Origin: Phalacrocorax aristotelis | Taxonomy: Eukaryota > Chordata > Aves > Suliformes > Phalacrocoracidae | Direction of reading: 5' to 3' | Assembly: GCF_949628215.1 (NCBI RefSeq) | Contig: NC_134276.1 | Span: 217,082,610 to 217,146,609, forward strand | Length of the DNA stretch: 64,000 bases | In this document: in pieces, positions 23,288-39,439 of the stretch | Position numbering within the stretch: the first letter of the stretch is position 1 | Layout of the letters: each line of letters opens with the position of its first letter | Made by a program: the position numbers and the translations under genes | The notes under the pieces: model-generated | The model's input: the letters and a program-made list of their open reading frames with translations, nothing else | Databases searched by the model: none | What the model was told of the DNA's origin: nothing

Positions 23288-26250
23288 TCATGTAGTTTAA
23301 ATCACTTTGGAGATGCAGTGAAATAAGTTAAAGACCTCCTCACCTCTAGGAGAGAGCGGGCTTTAGGATGGCTTAAATAATCTACTTTGACATCCCACGT
23401 TTCCCTAACCTATGTTCCCTTCCCCAGGTACCTGAATCACAGGTTCTCAGTTATTTAGGCAATAGCAGGGCTTCGGTTTTGTCCTGAAGACCTGAAACTC
23501 CTGGAGGTGATCAGGGACACCAAGTCCTTGTGTCAGAGGGGTGCACCAGGCCTTGGTTTCTGGGGTAGCAGTTTTGGGGGATGCCAGAGCCACGCCCCAT
23601 GCCAGAAGCAATCACCCTTCCACATCCTTTATGTTCCTTGGCTGGTCTCTGAGCAGGTGGCAATTGAGTCTAAAATGCCAATGCAGACACTTTCAGTGGT
23701 TCCCCCAGCCCTTTTAAAGTGCTCTTCTGCCCCAATGGGATGTGATGCCAGGGCACAGGATGGAGACAACCCCCTCTGGTAGGCAGAGGGGCATCCGTTT
23801 TCTGAGTGCCAACACACCTTTCATGAAATACCTGTTGGCCAGGTCAGCACCCAGAGCTCCCACCCCACATGTATTTACATACTCAACTCCCTTCTTCCAT
23901 CCCCAGACCAACAAAATCAGAGGAGGTGGGTCTCTAACCTGCTCTTAAGCATGCAGGGCTATCAGTGGCCTGAGCCAAACAGGGTCCAAGGGTCTCCTGA
24001 GCATTCCCCAAGGACCCCAGACAATTTCTGCAGCCCTCAGGGAGCAAGAGGATGCAAAACGCATCTCTCCAAGGAGGCACAATGGGAGAGGAACACTGGC
24101 AAAGCCCTCACCATCCACCCCAACCACAAAGCCTTCTTCCATGGGCAGTCAAACGTGGCTTGAGTCAAACCTGGGTGGAGCTTAGCACCACTCAAGGAAT
24201 TGCATATATTTTAAAAAGCTTTAGATACCTTCAGGCCTTTCCCTACGATGTCCTCTGGCCCACCAACACTAATTAAGCTACCAGGTAACAGTGCTGACTC
24301 AAGCACCACTTACGCCGTGGCGGTCAAGGAAAGGCAGGACACAAGCCAAGCAGGGGGAAGCCAAAGGTTGTTGAGAATCAGCCCTCACACATCCACAGTG
24401 AGCACAGGGGGAAATCATTTTTAATGGACCTCCACTGCAGGGAACAGTTTGGAAATAGCTCTCATCTATCACTGCTTCCTCACTGCAGAGCATGAGCTGA
24501 AGGGTTTCATCAGCTCTGTGGAAGATGCAGCTCTGAGAGAAAGCTCATCCCTCTGCAATAAATGAGCCCACGAGCGCTTGCCATAGGGAGAGAAGCAAGG
24601 ACTGTGGGCCAGATGGTGATTTCCCTCACTCTGGCTGAGAAGAAGTCCCTCTGATGGAGTTTGCCTCCCAACTCTTTGCGTTCAAGTTTGCAAGTGGGTT
24701 TGCTTGCCCAAAACTACGACCAAAGGCTCCAAAAATTTGGATAACCAAACTGCCTTCCAGGTCTCAGTGAAGGAGGGGAAAGGAAAACATCAGTCCAGGA
24801 GGTGAAAGCTTCAACTGAAAATGAGAAAGGCGTGAATTGCTGGAGCAGTGGATCCTGATGTGTCTCAGCCAACAGCTGGAGGTGATTAAGGGGAGAACCC
24901 TTTACCCAGGACTAAAGCCAAAGGGGAGCTCTCACCATTACCAGTCACTGCATCTCCGACAACAGCCAGCATCTTCAGGAACTGGGTAAGAAGCTCAAAG
25001 ATGCCTATCCGAGAATATCCACATTCATGGCTCCTCTTCTCCAAAGGAGCAGCTGTGACCATCACTGGTGGGTGGTCCAGGAGCAAGAACATCTCCCCAT
25101 CCTACCTTGGAGCACATCCAGGGTCACTAGTGACCGCTGTTACCTTTTGTGGGGTCGCTCAGAGGATCTTCCCCACTTTTGGTAGGATTTGTCCCTTCCC
25201 AGGGGTAACTGCACCCCACCAGCCCTTTTCTAGAAGAAGGTGAAAATGGCACTTCCAAGCAGGTTTCAGAGAGGGGCTCTGATAAGCAGGCGGGGCTGAG
25301 CAGGGTCCTGGGGCCGCCAGGAGCCTCCAGCCCAGCCGCAAATCTGTGGTGGCCATTGGAGGGACCCTCCACCAGAGAGCTGACTCCTTTGGGTGTCTCA
25401 GTACAGAATCACATGGAGCAACCTGTTTCCAGCAGGGACGTCTCCCTCTGCATCCTCTTTTAGCACAAAGCACTTTTGCTTGCAAAACAGCTCTGTGGGG
25501 AATCACAGGAGACCTCTCTTTGACCACACCGGGACCAGAGAGGTCCTGGGACCCCAGATTGGCTGCTGTCTTGGGGCAATCTGAGTTAATTCTGCTGGAC
25601 CTCAGTGGCTTTGGAAAGACACACATTATCTTCACACCCCTCTTCAAATGCTGCACCTGGGAACATGCTACTGCATCCTGGAAGAACTTTCCCAAAATGT
25701 CAATCTTCCAGGGGTCTCCCTGCCTGCATGGGAGGAGAAAAATCCCCAGAGATGGAAAACCAGGCAGAGGGCAGAGCAGTGTGAGCAGAGCGAGTCTGTA
25801 TCTGCCGGCGACGGGGCTTACAAGCACTGTTCGGGGGCAAAACCCTGCCAAGGTGCTGCACCAGACCCCCTCTTCTGATGGAAACGCATCAGTTGGGAGA
25901 ACACTGTTAATCAGTGCTGAAATCCCCACCAAGCGTCCTTAGGGGGCATAAAAAACTTCACATTTAAAATACCCTTGAACCAAGTGCCTGGCTACCTGGA
26001 TGAGCGGGGCGAAAGTGTGTCTGGGTGATCCTACAAAGTCCCAGCGGTGGCAACAGCCCTGTTTTTGGGTGACTTTCACCAGGCTGTTGGGTTCAGATGT
26101 CTTTCCCCCCCCTCCCTTTTTTTCCTTCTGAATGGGGAGAGGCACCGCAGCCCCGTGACGCTGCCAGCTCCCTCTGATTTCATTTTAATGAAATCATGCC
26201 CAAATGAAGGCTCCACGTCTGGAGTTACGACTCCAACCCCGTGATCGCTC
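23288..26250. other. Intergenic DNA upstream of UCN3
   Basis: No gene or repeat that I can support. Long open frames on both strands near 25159-25942 are GC-biased chance frames with no recognisable domain. The stretch may include distal UCN3 control sequence. Confidence 0.4.
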
Positions 26251-26255
26251 ATTTT

Positions 26256-26263
26256 TATATATA
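26256..26263 (+). promoter_or_regulatory. UCN3: Probable UCN3 TATA box
   Basis: A TATATATA motif within tttttatatatacacgaggg, placed so that transcription would begin around 26285-26295. The candidate exon just downstream ends in a strong gtgagt donor at 26434. It is preceded by a TGACG motif near 26155. Confidence 0.45.
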
Positions 26264-26286
26264 CACGAGGGAGGGGAAAAGCGTTT

Positions 26287-26433
26287 CCATAGAGAGGAAA
26301 AATATCACAGCCCTCTTAATAACAATAAAAGAAAAGCGAGGGTGCAGAAGTTCAGGGGAACGCGCCCGATGCCTCTCTCCTTGGAGTGAGACTGCAGCAA
26401 CCCCTTCCCATCCCGAGCACCGAGGACTACCAG
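26287..26433 (+). other. UCN3: Probable non-coding exon 1 of UCN3
   Basis: The segment between the TATA box and a good splice donor (actaccag|gtgagt). Mammalian UCN3 has two exons with the whole coding region in the second, and the coding exon here opens with an acceptor at 29900 only 13 nt before the start codon, so a non-coding first exon is required. This is the best candidate upstream; the intron would be about 3.5 kb. The start is approximate. Confidence 0.45.
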
Positions 26434-28269
26434 GTGAGTGCCTGGATTTATTTATTAACGAGCAGCCCACTCCATTTGCACAAACTTTAAATATTTTAGT
26501 GCTTTCCTTGGGAGATCAGGTTCCACGTTTCTCTGCAAGAAGAAAAAAAAAGGCAGGATAGGGAAAAGCAGTTCAAGATACTGAGTAAAGAGACTCCCTC
26601 CCACCCTCCCTCCTAAGCAATGAAGTATCTTTTTTATTATTATAACAATTTTTGGAGGCAGATCGGGCTGGGTAGCATGGGAAAGCTTTGGAAATCTTGG
26701 GAAATCAGAAAGTGGGGAGGCAAATCACTGTAGTGGTTAAAGGGATGGGGAGGAGAGGAGGTCACAGCGCCATCCCCAGCAGGTCAGCTTGAATTTTGGA
26801 GCCCTGGGAATCAGCATCTTCAGGAGAGATTCCTTAGGGAAGTGGAGGCAGCATCGGACAGAAAAAAGTTTAAGAAGACTACAGGTCTCATCCACAGTGT
26901 CATTTTATTCCGGACTTACTTTTGATGGCAAAAAATTAGCTTAAAGCAGTGCCTCTGCTGCCGAGGAGCCCATGATAACCAGCAGCTAGCTTTGTCCCCG
27001 GTCTGCAGGGCTGACTTTTCTCTTTCAAAGCCGAGAGGCAGATCTTCAGCCCATACAAATGGTCCAGCGGCGTCTGTCGGCACCATCTCAATATAATGCC
27101 TGTAAATTTATTCACATGCATCCCGGCAGTGTCCATCCTCAGCGAAAGGCACCCGCAGGTCACCCTCTGGCAGCCGCAGATTTAACTCCGACTTCCTCAG
27201 ATCCACCACAGGCGGTTTTTCATCTTTTTCTGCTTTTTGGGGGGAGGAGAAAAAACTAATTCCAGTTTCTTTCCTATTCCATAAAAACTTTCTGGCATGC
27301 CAGCGCACAAAACCCCCATGTGGAAAAAAAAACCCCACTAAAATACCAGCTCATACTGTCCGATCAGCGCAGCCGGATGCTGCTTTTCCTTGCTGTTTTG
27401 CCTTGATTTTTGCTCTTTTTGCCAGGATATCCACCCCACAGCCGAGGACTGGGAAACCAGGCGCTGAGTACGGATGCATTTCAGCCGCATTTCACCCTTC
27501 CTCTGCCTTTCCCCTCACTCTGAGGGGAGCTGGGCTGAGCTCCCCAAAGAGTTTTTCTAAACAGAAAAAGCCCGAGCTGGCCGCAGGGCCGAGCCACCCG
27601 TTTCACACAGTTATACAATAGCTGTCGGGGAGAGGCGAGGTGGAGATGCTGCTCCGTGGCTCTGGAGAGGGCAGCGGCAGCTAAAACCAGCTCAATTCTC
27701 TCCCAGCATCTGTACTGGCTCTGCAGGGGCTTTCAGAGGTGTTCCCATTTTCCATCCAGCAGCTCTGGGTCACGCCGTGTCCCCAGGAGAGCCGGGGATG
27801 CAGACAGGGGTGAGAAATTTAGTGATGTCTAAATTAATGCCCCAAGCCCCTGGTCCTGCTAGCAGGGGCTGCAAGGAGTTTGCTGGGGCGGGGGGGGCTT
27901 TCTTCTGGGGCTGAAACACAGCTGCAAAGGAGGAGACTTTGGGGTAGGAGAAAGATCTTCCACCTGTTAAGCTTTTGCAACCAAACACTAGGTCCTGGGA
28001 CTTAAATGTCTGATCTGGGGCTGAAGGAAGGAGAGTTTTGGGACCCAAATCACCCTCGCATGGAGGCTGTGTGCCTGGGAAAAGGTTTTCTCCCTCATCC
28101 TACAGCAACAGCTTTGCAGGTGCTGCCACGGCTGCTGCACGTCCTTCCTCACCCATCTGGATGCAGGGCAGAGTTAAGGAGATGGTTGTTGCCTGGGGGA
28201 GCTCTGTGGGGTTTTGTGCAGGGGCAAGCGAGGCAAAGAAGAAAACGAGTGGCTCCCTCAAAACCTGCC

Positions 28270-28430
28270 TGTATGACTTGCCCCAGTCTCCCCCTCCAAA
28301 GGACGGCAAAGGGCAGACTTGAACAGATAAATCTGCCCCAGCCTCCCCCTCCAAGAAACAGCAAAGGGCAGAGTTAAGGGGATAAACCTCCTTCTCCATG
28401 GGACAGCAAAGGGCAGAGTTAAGGTGACGG
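28270..28430. repeat. Degenerate minisatellite in the UCN3 intron
   Basis: About three imperfect units of 50-60 bp, each with a core like cagcaaagggcagagttaag, spaced by ctgccccagcctccccctcc and a gataaa motif. A single related core lies further upstream near 28165. Confidence 0.6.
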
Positions 28431-29913
28431 CAGTTTCAGGGACAGTGGCTCAGTGGCAGAAGAGCATGTTCAGGGTGACAGTGCCTGGGAACAAGTGATG
28501 TGATTTGATTTTGGATAGATCTGAGGACGTCTCCCCCACCCAGCAGCCCCTCGTGCAGAAAGGCACAGCCTTCATCCCCAGCGGTAGCCCCAAGACACAG
28601 AAGTCCACAGACACTCGCAGGATTCATCCCGCTCCACAAGAGCTTCACCCCCAGCCTCCTTGGCCCCTCCACATGGGAAATAATTTAGCAGCTCGCAGCC
28701 CCAAACCAGTGGTGGAACCCCAGCCCCAGGCGGGGTCCCCGCACCCCGAGGACTGTCCCCCGGCCAGGACTTGCCGTGCGATGCACTTGCCACAAGATGG
28801 GGCCCGAAGATTGGGAATGCCAGCACACTTCCAGGCACTTGGTGGACCCCTGTGCCCTTCGGGATGGCACTGGAGACACTTGTCTGACCTCTACATGGGC
28901 AAAGACCCCTACCAGGCGATCCCTTGTGGCCTTTTAGGTGGCCTTTTAGAGCAGTCAGGTGGGTATACAGGGAGAAGGGTGGCTTCCTGGAGAGACAGGA
29001 CTCAGAGACAGGGAGGTTTTGCAGACCAGGAGGGTTAGCCTGAGTTTTGCAGCCCCCATAAGACCCCAAAATGACAATATATTTCTAGCAGGGAGTGCTG
29101 CTGCTGTGCTGTGATTTTGGAGGTGCACCCATGTCCCCAGGAAGGGCTGTCCACAGCAGGGAATGTGCCCCAAACGTGCCGTCAGATGGAACAGCCTGTC
29201 CTGCAACCAGGGTGGAGGGGGGTCCTGGGGATGGAGCCACAGGGTAACAGGCAATCCCCAGAACCACCAAGGCCAGGACTGGAGAGAGGACATGGGGCCA
29301 TCACACTGGATTGCCCCTCCAGCACTGGGACCTACCTCACTCTCCATGCCCTTTTCAGACCAAATTGGGTAAGACAGGCAATTACCAACTTCAGGGAGCA
29401 TAGAAACGTCACTGGTGGTTTCAGGCTGGCCAGAGAGCAGCTGAAAGGAAAACTCACCTTTACAGCAGCTGGCAGTACCCACAGTTACTCTGTGGAGATG
29501 TTAGCAAGGTGGAGAGGGCTGCAAGGGGACTGCAACGAGATCACCCCAGGCAAGGAGGTACCTATGGTAGAAACCAGCTCTCCTACGGCAGGCCCTCGTG
29601 TTTCAGCAATGGGATGGCCAAATCCTCCCCTCCATGGAGTCTGCAGCCTTGCAAAGCACCTCGGACATCCCACCTCCCACCCAGCACCCAAAACCAAGGG
29701 CTAGGTAGTTGCATCTTAGAGGAGGAGGCCCCAAGGCAACTCATTCCCACCTGCCCTAACCATTATATGGGACCTGGGGGGCACCTGGGCAGCAAACCCA
29801 GGTCCATGGGATATGGGAGGATGGGGGATGGTGGTGCTTTGCCTGGGGCCCCGCGGGAAGCTCATGCCCATCTCTGCCCTCCCCTCACTGTTTCTACCAG
29901 GCAAGCCACCGCA

Positions 29914-30384
29914 ATGCCCCACACCAGGCTGCTGCTCCTCCTCACCCTCCTCTGTGCCACTGAGACTGGACGGGCTCTCCACCTCTACAACGCTGCCTCC
30001 ATCTTTAGCTGCCTCAACGCAGCCCTTGCTGAAGCCCAGAAGGGCCTCCCAGAGGAAAACACCATCTTGGACAAGCGCAGCTTCGACTCCCCATCACCAG
30101 AGGAGACTTCTGAGGACGAGGAGGGGGAGGATGCAGTGAATGAAGAGATGGGGAAAAGGACGTTCCCAGGGGAAGGCCATTACAAATACGTCTCCCAGGC
30201 ACAGGTGAAGGGGAAGACATACCAAAACCGAGCCAAGAGCGACCGCCGCACCAAGGTCACCCTCTCCCTCGACGTCCCTACCAACATCATGAACATCCTC
30301 TTCAACATCGCCAAAGCCAAGAACTTGCGGGCAAAGGCCGCCGCCAATGCGCATCTGATGGCCCAAATCGGGCGGCGGAAGTGA
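29914..30384 (+). CDS. UCN3: Urocortin-3 prepropeptide
   Basis: A complete 156-aa precursor in one exon. Residues 1-21 form a signal peptide ([20 protein letters not shown]). The conserved propeptide motif [15 protein letters not shown] follows at 30-44. The hormone lies at the C-terminus: [16 protein letters not shown] starts at residue 115 and the peptide ends AHLMAQI at 152, then Gly153 as amide donor and the basic RRK. Only a few residues differ from the human hormone; UCN2 is clearly different. UCN3 is a secreted CRF2 receptor agonist acting in islets, brain and stress responses. The start was chosen because it opens the signal peptide 13 nt after acceptor tttctaccag; the frame is open further upstream but lies in the intron. 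Dibasic sites also occur at 54-55, 81-82 and 111-112. Confidence 0.96.
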   Translation: MPHTRLLLLLTLLCATETGRALHLYNAASIFSCLNAALAEAQKGLPEENTILDKRSFDSPSPEETSEDEEGEDAVNEEMGKRTFPGEGHYKYVSQAQVKGKTYQNRAKSDRRTKVTLSLDVPTNIMNILFNIAKAKNLRAKAAANAHLMAQIGRRK

Positions 30385-30655
30385 CCCCCCGTGGGGCAGG
30401 GGGGGACTCGGAGAAGGGCTGGCTGTGTGGGGCCACCACCTGGCCCAGCCTGCCAGCCAGAGGGGACTGATGGCCATGTATGATATCAGTGTTGTATATT
30501 TTTGACCCATAGAGCTACCTAACTTTCATATCTCTTCTTCCTCCTTCTCTCCTTCCTGATCAATTCCGTCCCTCCTCCTGGACATTTCCATGAGTGGGGA
30601 AGAGGCTTCTGTCCGCAGCAGGACAAGGGGACGTGTCACCTCGGGAAGGACCCTA

Positions 30656-30661
30656 ATTAAA
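30656..30661 (+). terminator. UCN3: UCN3 polyadenylation signal (ATTAAA)
   Basis: The common variant ATTAAA lies about 270 nt after the UCN3 stop codon, followed by a T/G-rich stretch. The mRNA would end near 30680. Confidence 0.55.
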
Positions 30662-30850
30662 GCTACAATCTCTTGAGTTTCCAATGCTTTGTTCTCCCAT
30701 CGTCTCCACCGGGTGTTCCGTTGTGTCTGTCTGGGCCTGTAGCCTTTTCAAAACATCCCTCCTGCTCAACCTCACTGCCCTGTTCCCCACCACAGTCCAG
30801 ACCCTACTCCCTCCCACGTCCCTGTACGCAAGCTGTCCCTACACATAATC

Positions 30851-31045
30851 ATCACAGAATCCCAGAATCCCAGACTGGCAGGGGCTGGCAGGGACCTCTG
30901 GAGCTCACCCCATCCCACCCCCTGCTGGAGCAGGCACCCCCAGAGCAGGGGCACAGGGCCGCGTCCAGGCGGGGGGTGAATGTCTCCAGGGAAGGGACCC
31001 CACAGCCTCTCTGGGCAGCCTGTGCCCCTGCTCTGGCACCGTGCA
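30851..31045 (-). mobile_element. CR1 LINE fragment, antisense
   Basis: A reversed CR1 3' end: it opens with atcacagaatcccagaatcc, the complement of the tail, and continues through agcaggcacccccagagcag and gggaagggaccccacagcct. It is nearly the reverse complement of the end of the copy at 60368-60942. Confidence 0.9.
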
Positions 31046-33300
31046 TGTCACCATGTCATCACTGCATTGGGAAGGGAAAAGCAAGACTAATCAGGGGACC
31101 TCAAGAGGCATTTTCCGTTTTCTCCCCCTGGGAACTCTCTAGGATTTAAGGTTGTCTTGCAACTACCCCTTTCCCTCAGGGCACCTTCAGCAGTCACAGC
31201 TGGGACAGCATCACCCTCCCCTTCAACATGGCCCTTCACATGTGTCCCCAGGATATTGGCTGGCCTCAGCCAGGACCACCCCATGGCCTCAGGTGAGTTT
31301 GGACTGCAAGAGTTGCAGGCGCCTCCCTGGCTGCTCCAGATACAACCCATGGGGTCTGACCATGTTGCCCAATCTACCCTTCCACTCTTTCTGCCACTCT
31401 CCCTTTCCCTGGTAGACCTCTGTACCAGTCCTGGGGCTTCAGCTCCCCTTACACAGACCGTCCCCATTCACCCTGCTCTTTTCCACCCTCCACTGAGTCC
31501 TAGCTCACCAAGCTCCCACCCCTTCGCCTTGGACTATTTATCACTTCCTCTAAATCTCCCTTTCTCTTCACCTCCCAGCCCAGCTCCAAGATGAAAGTGC
31601 ATCTTTTGGCCTCCATCCCTGCAGGTAGCAGGCAAGGGAGGTGGAGAGAAATCTGGCCCTCCTTCTCCAGGATACATTTCCTGAGAGCAGCAAAGCAGCT
31701 CCCACCAGCCCTGTCCAGGTGTCCAGGGCATGGTTATGGGGAGCACTCCAGGTGGGACATTAAGAGGGGACAGGTCTCTGGTTGAAGGCTTGGCAGATGG
31801 ACCCACCAGCCATCTCCAGAGGCAAAGCTGGAGACATCTCTCTGCCCCCACTGGGCACCCAGAGGAGGCAACACGGCTGAATTCAGCCCCAGTGAACCCA
31901 CGGTCAGGTGGCCAAGGCTCCTCGCTGACTCAGGACCCAAATTCAGCTGAAGCCTGAGAAGCAAAAACAAAACAATGCACCAGACCCTTCAGCATCTTCT
32001 CATAGCACACATCTCCAGCAGACAACACACCAACACACCCGCAGCATCTCTGTGCAATGACCTCCCCCTGCCTCAGCTCCAAGTGTGTCCAGGTGAGATC
32101 TTTCCCTGTTGCAATCTGCTGTAGCCTTGGTCTATATGGCCCTTTATGTACACTGTATATTACTTTCTACATTTTTATAGACCAACACCCTACACATCCA
32201 TCTCTATTGGTATATTGAGCTCAGTTCAGCAGCACATAGTCGTTGACCCCATTTTACGCCCAGGAAAACAGAGGCACGCATGCCCAGTCACATCGGGTCA
32301 GGCAAAGCGGGGCAGAGCAAGGTCAGACCTGGCCAGGCGCTGAGCTGGACGCACTCTCATCCCTTTCTGGGTTTGGCCAGAGGTGTCCCCAGGTTGTCCA
32401 GGCTCAGCCTTTCTGATGCACAGAGCTGTCTAGAGGAGCCTTGGTACAGCAAGGAGCAACAGAGGGATCTGCTCAGAGCTGAGGGAGAAATTGCTTTGAG
32501 CAGAAAGCTGAAGAGATTTTCTTCAGTGGTCCCCAGTGAGCTCCAGTAAAGCCCTGGCCCAAGCTGGGAACAGGCTTTTCCCCACCATTAGCTTCCATGG
32601 GGATCTGCACCAGCCCTGCCCAGGGTCCTTTCCCAGCCCCAGTTTAGACAAGGGGAACATCTCAGCCCTGTCCTAGTGCCTGGAAATCAAAACATCACAT
32701 GGCTGGGGCTCACACTGGGTCTTTCTTCTGCTCCCCTTCAACGAAGGCAATTAACATTGCAGCGACAGCATGGGAGCGGATGAGCCAAGGTGTTTGCTGG
32801 CACCAGGCTGTGCTTGCACGTGCAAAGCTGAGACAGGGGCAGCAGATACCAGCTGATAGCGAGTGATGGGAGAAGCAGAGATCCTCCCTCCCCAGCTGCA
32901 TCCTCGCAGGTGAGTCTCACCCACACCAGCAGTGGCTTGGACAAACCCTTCCAAAATTAATCCTCCTTCTCAACCTCTGCCAAGTAAGACCAGGGGTTGC
33001 TCAGAGGGACTGAGGCACAGGCAGAGGTTGGAAGAGCCTAATTTCCTAAGGAAGCCAGATGGAAATAGGAGCACTGAAATCTCCATCAGCACCCACCTGG
33101 GTCTGGGAGCATGCAGAGCCAAGGCCACCATGCTTGGGAAGAACAGCATTTCTGGTTGGGGTGAGATGTGTGGTTTTGTAAAAGCCAGGTGAGGATTTGG
33201 TCTTTCCTGCCACTTCATGCAGGGATGAAACCCAAACTCTCCATATCGCACTCAAAAAGAGTGGTTTGTTCAGGCGTGGTTGCACAGCCGCTGCAGGCTC
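31046..33300. other. Intergenic DNA downstream of UCN3
   Basis: No gene is supported. The open frames are short and lack recognisable domains. Confidence 0.45.
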
Positions 33301-33309
33301 ACTCCAGCC

Positions 33310-33490
33310 AACATATCCTTCTGCTTCCACTGTCAGGCTCCTTCCAGCCACTTCATAATCCTTCCCCCAGGCAACCAGATCTTCCCTGGCCTCCTGGAAC
33401 ACCCTTGTCCTCCTTCTCCTCTTCCACATGCCAATGTTCAAAGGCTTCTTTCACCAACATACAGCAAAGCAGAGATGCTGCAGGGGTTTA
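33310..33490 (-). pseudogene. Alpha-tubulin 3' fragment, decayed
   Basis: Read on the minus strand, this gives a degraded version of the alpha-tubulin C-terminus. MLVKEAFEHWHVEEE matches [15 protein letters not shown], and after a frame change FQEAREDLVAWGKDYEVAG matches [19 protein letters not shown]. The acidic tail is replaced by unrelated codons. Only the last part of exon 4 is recognisable. It is older than the duplication that made the two intact copies, judging by its divergence, and is probably a relic of a lost member of the same cluster. Confidence 0.8.
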
Positions 33491-33679
33491 GACAGCCCCC
33501 AAGGACAGCAGGTCCTGAACCTCATCCTGGCATCAAGGAGACCCCATGCCCATCTGGCTGAGGAAAGGAATCAGGCATGGGCATTGGGCATCTGGCCAAA
33601 AATGCCTTCCCATTTCAAGGACGTACCCACATTCACATCCACAGGGGCTTGGCTAGAAAAACCAAGCTGATTTCCATCT

Positions 33680-33766
33680 CTTGGGGTGTTCTGTTCCAAT
33701 CCTGGGATGTCTAGCTCTGTTCCTGGAATGGTCTGCCCTGTTCCTGGGATGTCCTGTCGTGCTCTG
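33680..33766. repeat. Short minisatellite
   Basis: About four imperfect units of 23-26 bp, each containing a form of gttcctgggatgtc. Confidence 0.65.
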
Positions 33767-34930
33767 AGCTGGGCCAGGCAGGGCTGTGGCCAGCTGTCCC
33801 ACGAGCTCTGCATGGATCCCCCTCAACACAACTCATGACATGGACAGGAGCAAAATCCAACCCCATTCTTCAGAGGAGCATTGGAAATTGCCCCCACTCT
33901 CAGCCCCAACTCCATTGACTGGTGGGTGGGTGCTTTGCCCTGCTCCGTGTCCCTCTCACGTGCCTTCATTTTGACTATAGGACCTTTGCCTTCCTGGCCA
34001 TTTTCTGCAGGTTGTACCCCTGGGGGAGTTCTGTTTTCGGTTCTCCTTCTTGGCAGGCCCCAACCCTGCCACCAAACTCAAGAAGGGGACAGAAGGTATC
34101 CCACCCACATCCAGGACACTAGATCATGAGTTTTAGTGGCTCCTGTAGAGTCAGTCCCCACATCTTAAGTCTAGATCAGATTATAAAACTTGTCTTTCTG
34201 CCCTCTGGGACATCCCATGTCAGTGAGTTTCTTGCTTTCATGTATGCCGCATGGAAAATAAAACCTTTATCCATTTGCAATGGGATGGTCTCACTGGTGC
34301 CTCTAAGTCCTTGCCTAGTGCCAGGTACTGTCACCTCTCTCCACAGCTACCCCAAGTCCTCCAGGGCATCCAACTTTTGTGACTCTGCATGAGAGGAGCC
34401 AGTGCTTCCCTGGAGCCAAGAAAGCCCAGTTTTCTCATGGCACCAGTGCTGGGGAAGCCAGCCCAGCCCTACGACACCACCCCAAGGCAGGAGCCCCATC
34501 CTGCAACTCCAGTCCACCCCCAGGACATCCAACAGATGTGCTGTTTGCACTTGGAAAGGGGGCATGGAAAGTAGAGAACACATTTCCAGCCCTGAAGAAT
34601 CCAAAGAAAGCCTTAAATATGATCCTCATTCTTTAAATAAATAAATAAATCCAGATGATCCTCCCCTGCAAAAATAACATTGTAAGTTATTTTCCTGATT
34701 TCACAGAAAATGCTCTTAGACAACATGGAGAAAGCAATGCTGAATGAGCATTTAAAAGCCAAAGAAACTCCAAACTCCATGGGTTTGCAGGTGCAAGTCC
34801 TTGAAAGCCCCCTGATTACCCCATATTTCTATCCCTCCTAGGGCAGAAACACCTGAACCCTTTACCAGCAGGTGTTTGCACGAGGAGGGGGCAGGAGGAA
34901 GGAGCCCTTTAGCAGAAACCCCAGCTCTAC
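33767..34930. other. Upstream flank of alpha-tubulin copy A
   Basis: Non-coding. It contains a short (TAAA)n microsatellite at about 34634-34651. The large minus-strand open frame at 34752-35387 crosses the tubulin promoter and first exon and has no recognisable domain. Confidence 0.45.
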
Positions 34931-34934
34931 CTGC

Positions 34935-34942
34935 TATAAAAG
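34935..34942 (+). promoter_or_regulatory. TATA box of alpha-tubulin copy A
   Basis: A consensus TATAAAAG lies 81 nt upstream of the start codon, predicting a transcription start near 34965 and a 5' UTR of about 50 nt. A TATA-type promoter without a CpG island suggests tissue-restricted rather than housekeeping expression. Confidence 0.75.
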
Positions 34943-35015
34943 GCCCAAGAGAGAAGGAGGCAGGATGTGCTCTCAGTGAGGTGGTTGTGGTGAGGAGCCC
35001 AGGTGGTTCAGAGCC

Positions 35016-39239
<4,224 letters not shown>

Positions 39240-39412
39240 TATTTTTACCTGCGGGAAGGCAGCTTGGATGAAGATTTTGTATGCTAGTCTTGCAATTCTC
39301 TCCAGAGAAGGGAGTTGTGGGCTGGGTCCGAGGAGATGTGACTCGGAAACTCTGCAGTTTGGTAAAAAAACAACTCTTTGGTCAAGACTTGTATATGTGT
39401 CAAGGTGGCTTG

Positions 39413-39418
39413 AATAAA
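39413..39418 (+). terminator. Polyadenylation signal of alpha-tubulin copy A
   Basis: AATAAA 174 nt after the stop codon in gcttgaataaatgac, followed by a T/G-rich stretch. The 3' end is predicted near 39435. Confidence 0.75.
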
Positions 39419-39439
39419 TGACGAACAGCAAAAGATCTT

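Noticed and set aside
25159-25942. Opposed long open frames of 257 and 198 aa
   Set aside because: Two overlapping frames on opposite strands with no domain; typical of stop-poor GC-rich intergenic DNA.
29509-29913. Upstream in-frame extension of the UCN3 reading frame
   Set aside because: It crosses the splice acceptor at 29900 and would put 135 unrelated residues before a clear signal peptide.
29914-30384. Assignment as UCN2 because of the collagen VII-like neighbour
   Set aside because: The mature sequence ([12 protein letters not shown] ... AHLMAQIG) is UCN3-type, and TUBAL3 and NET1 lie downstream as for UCN3.
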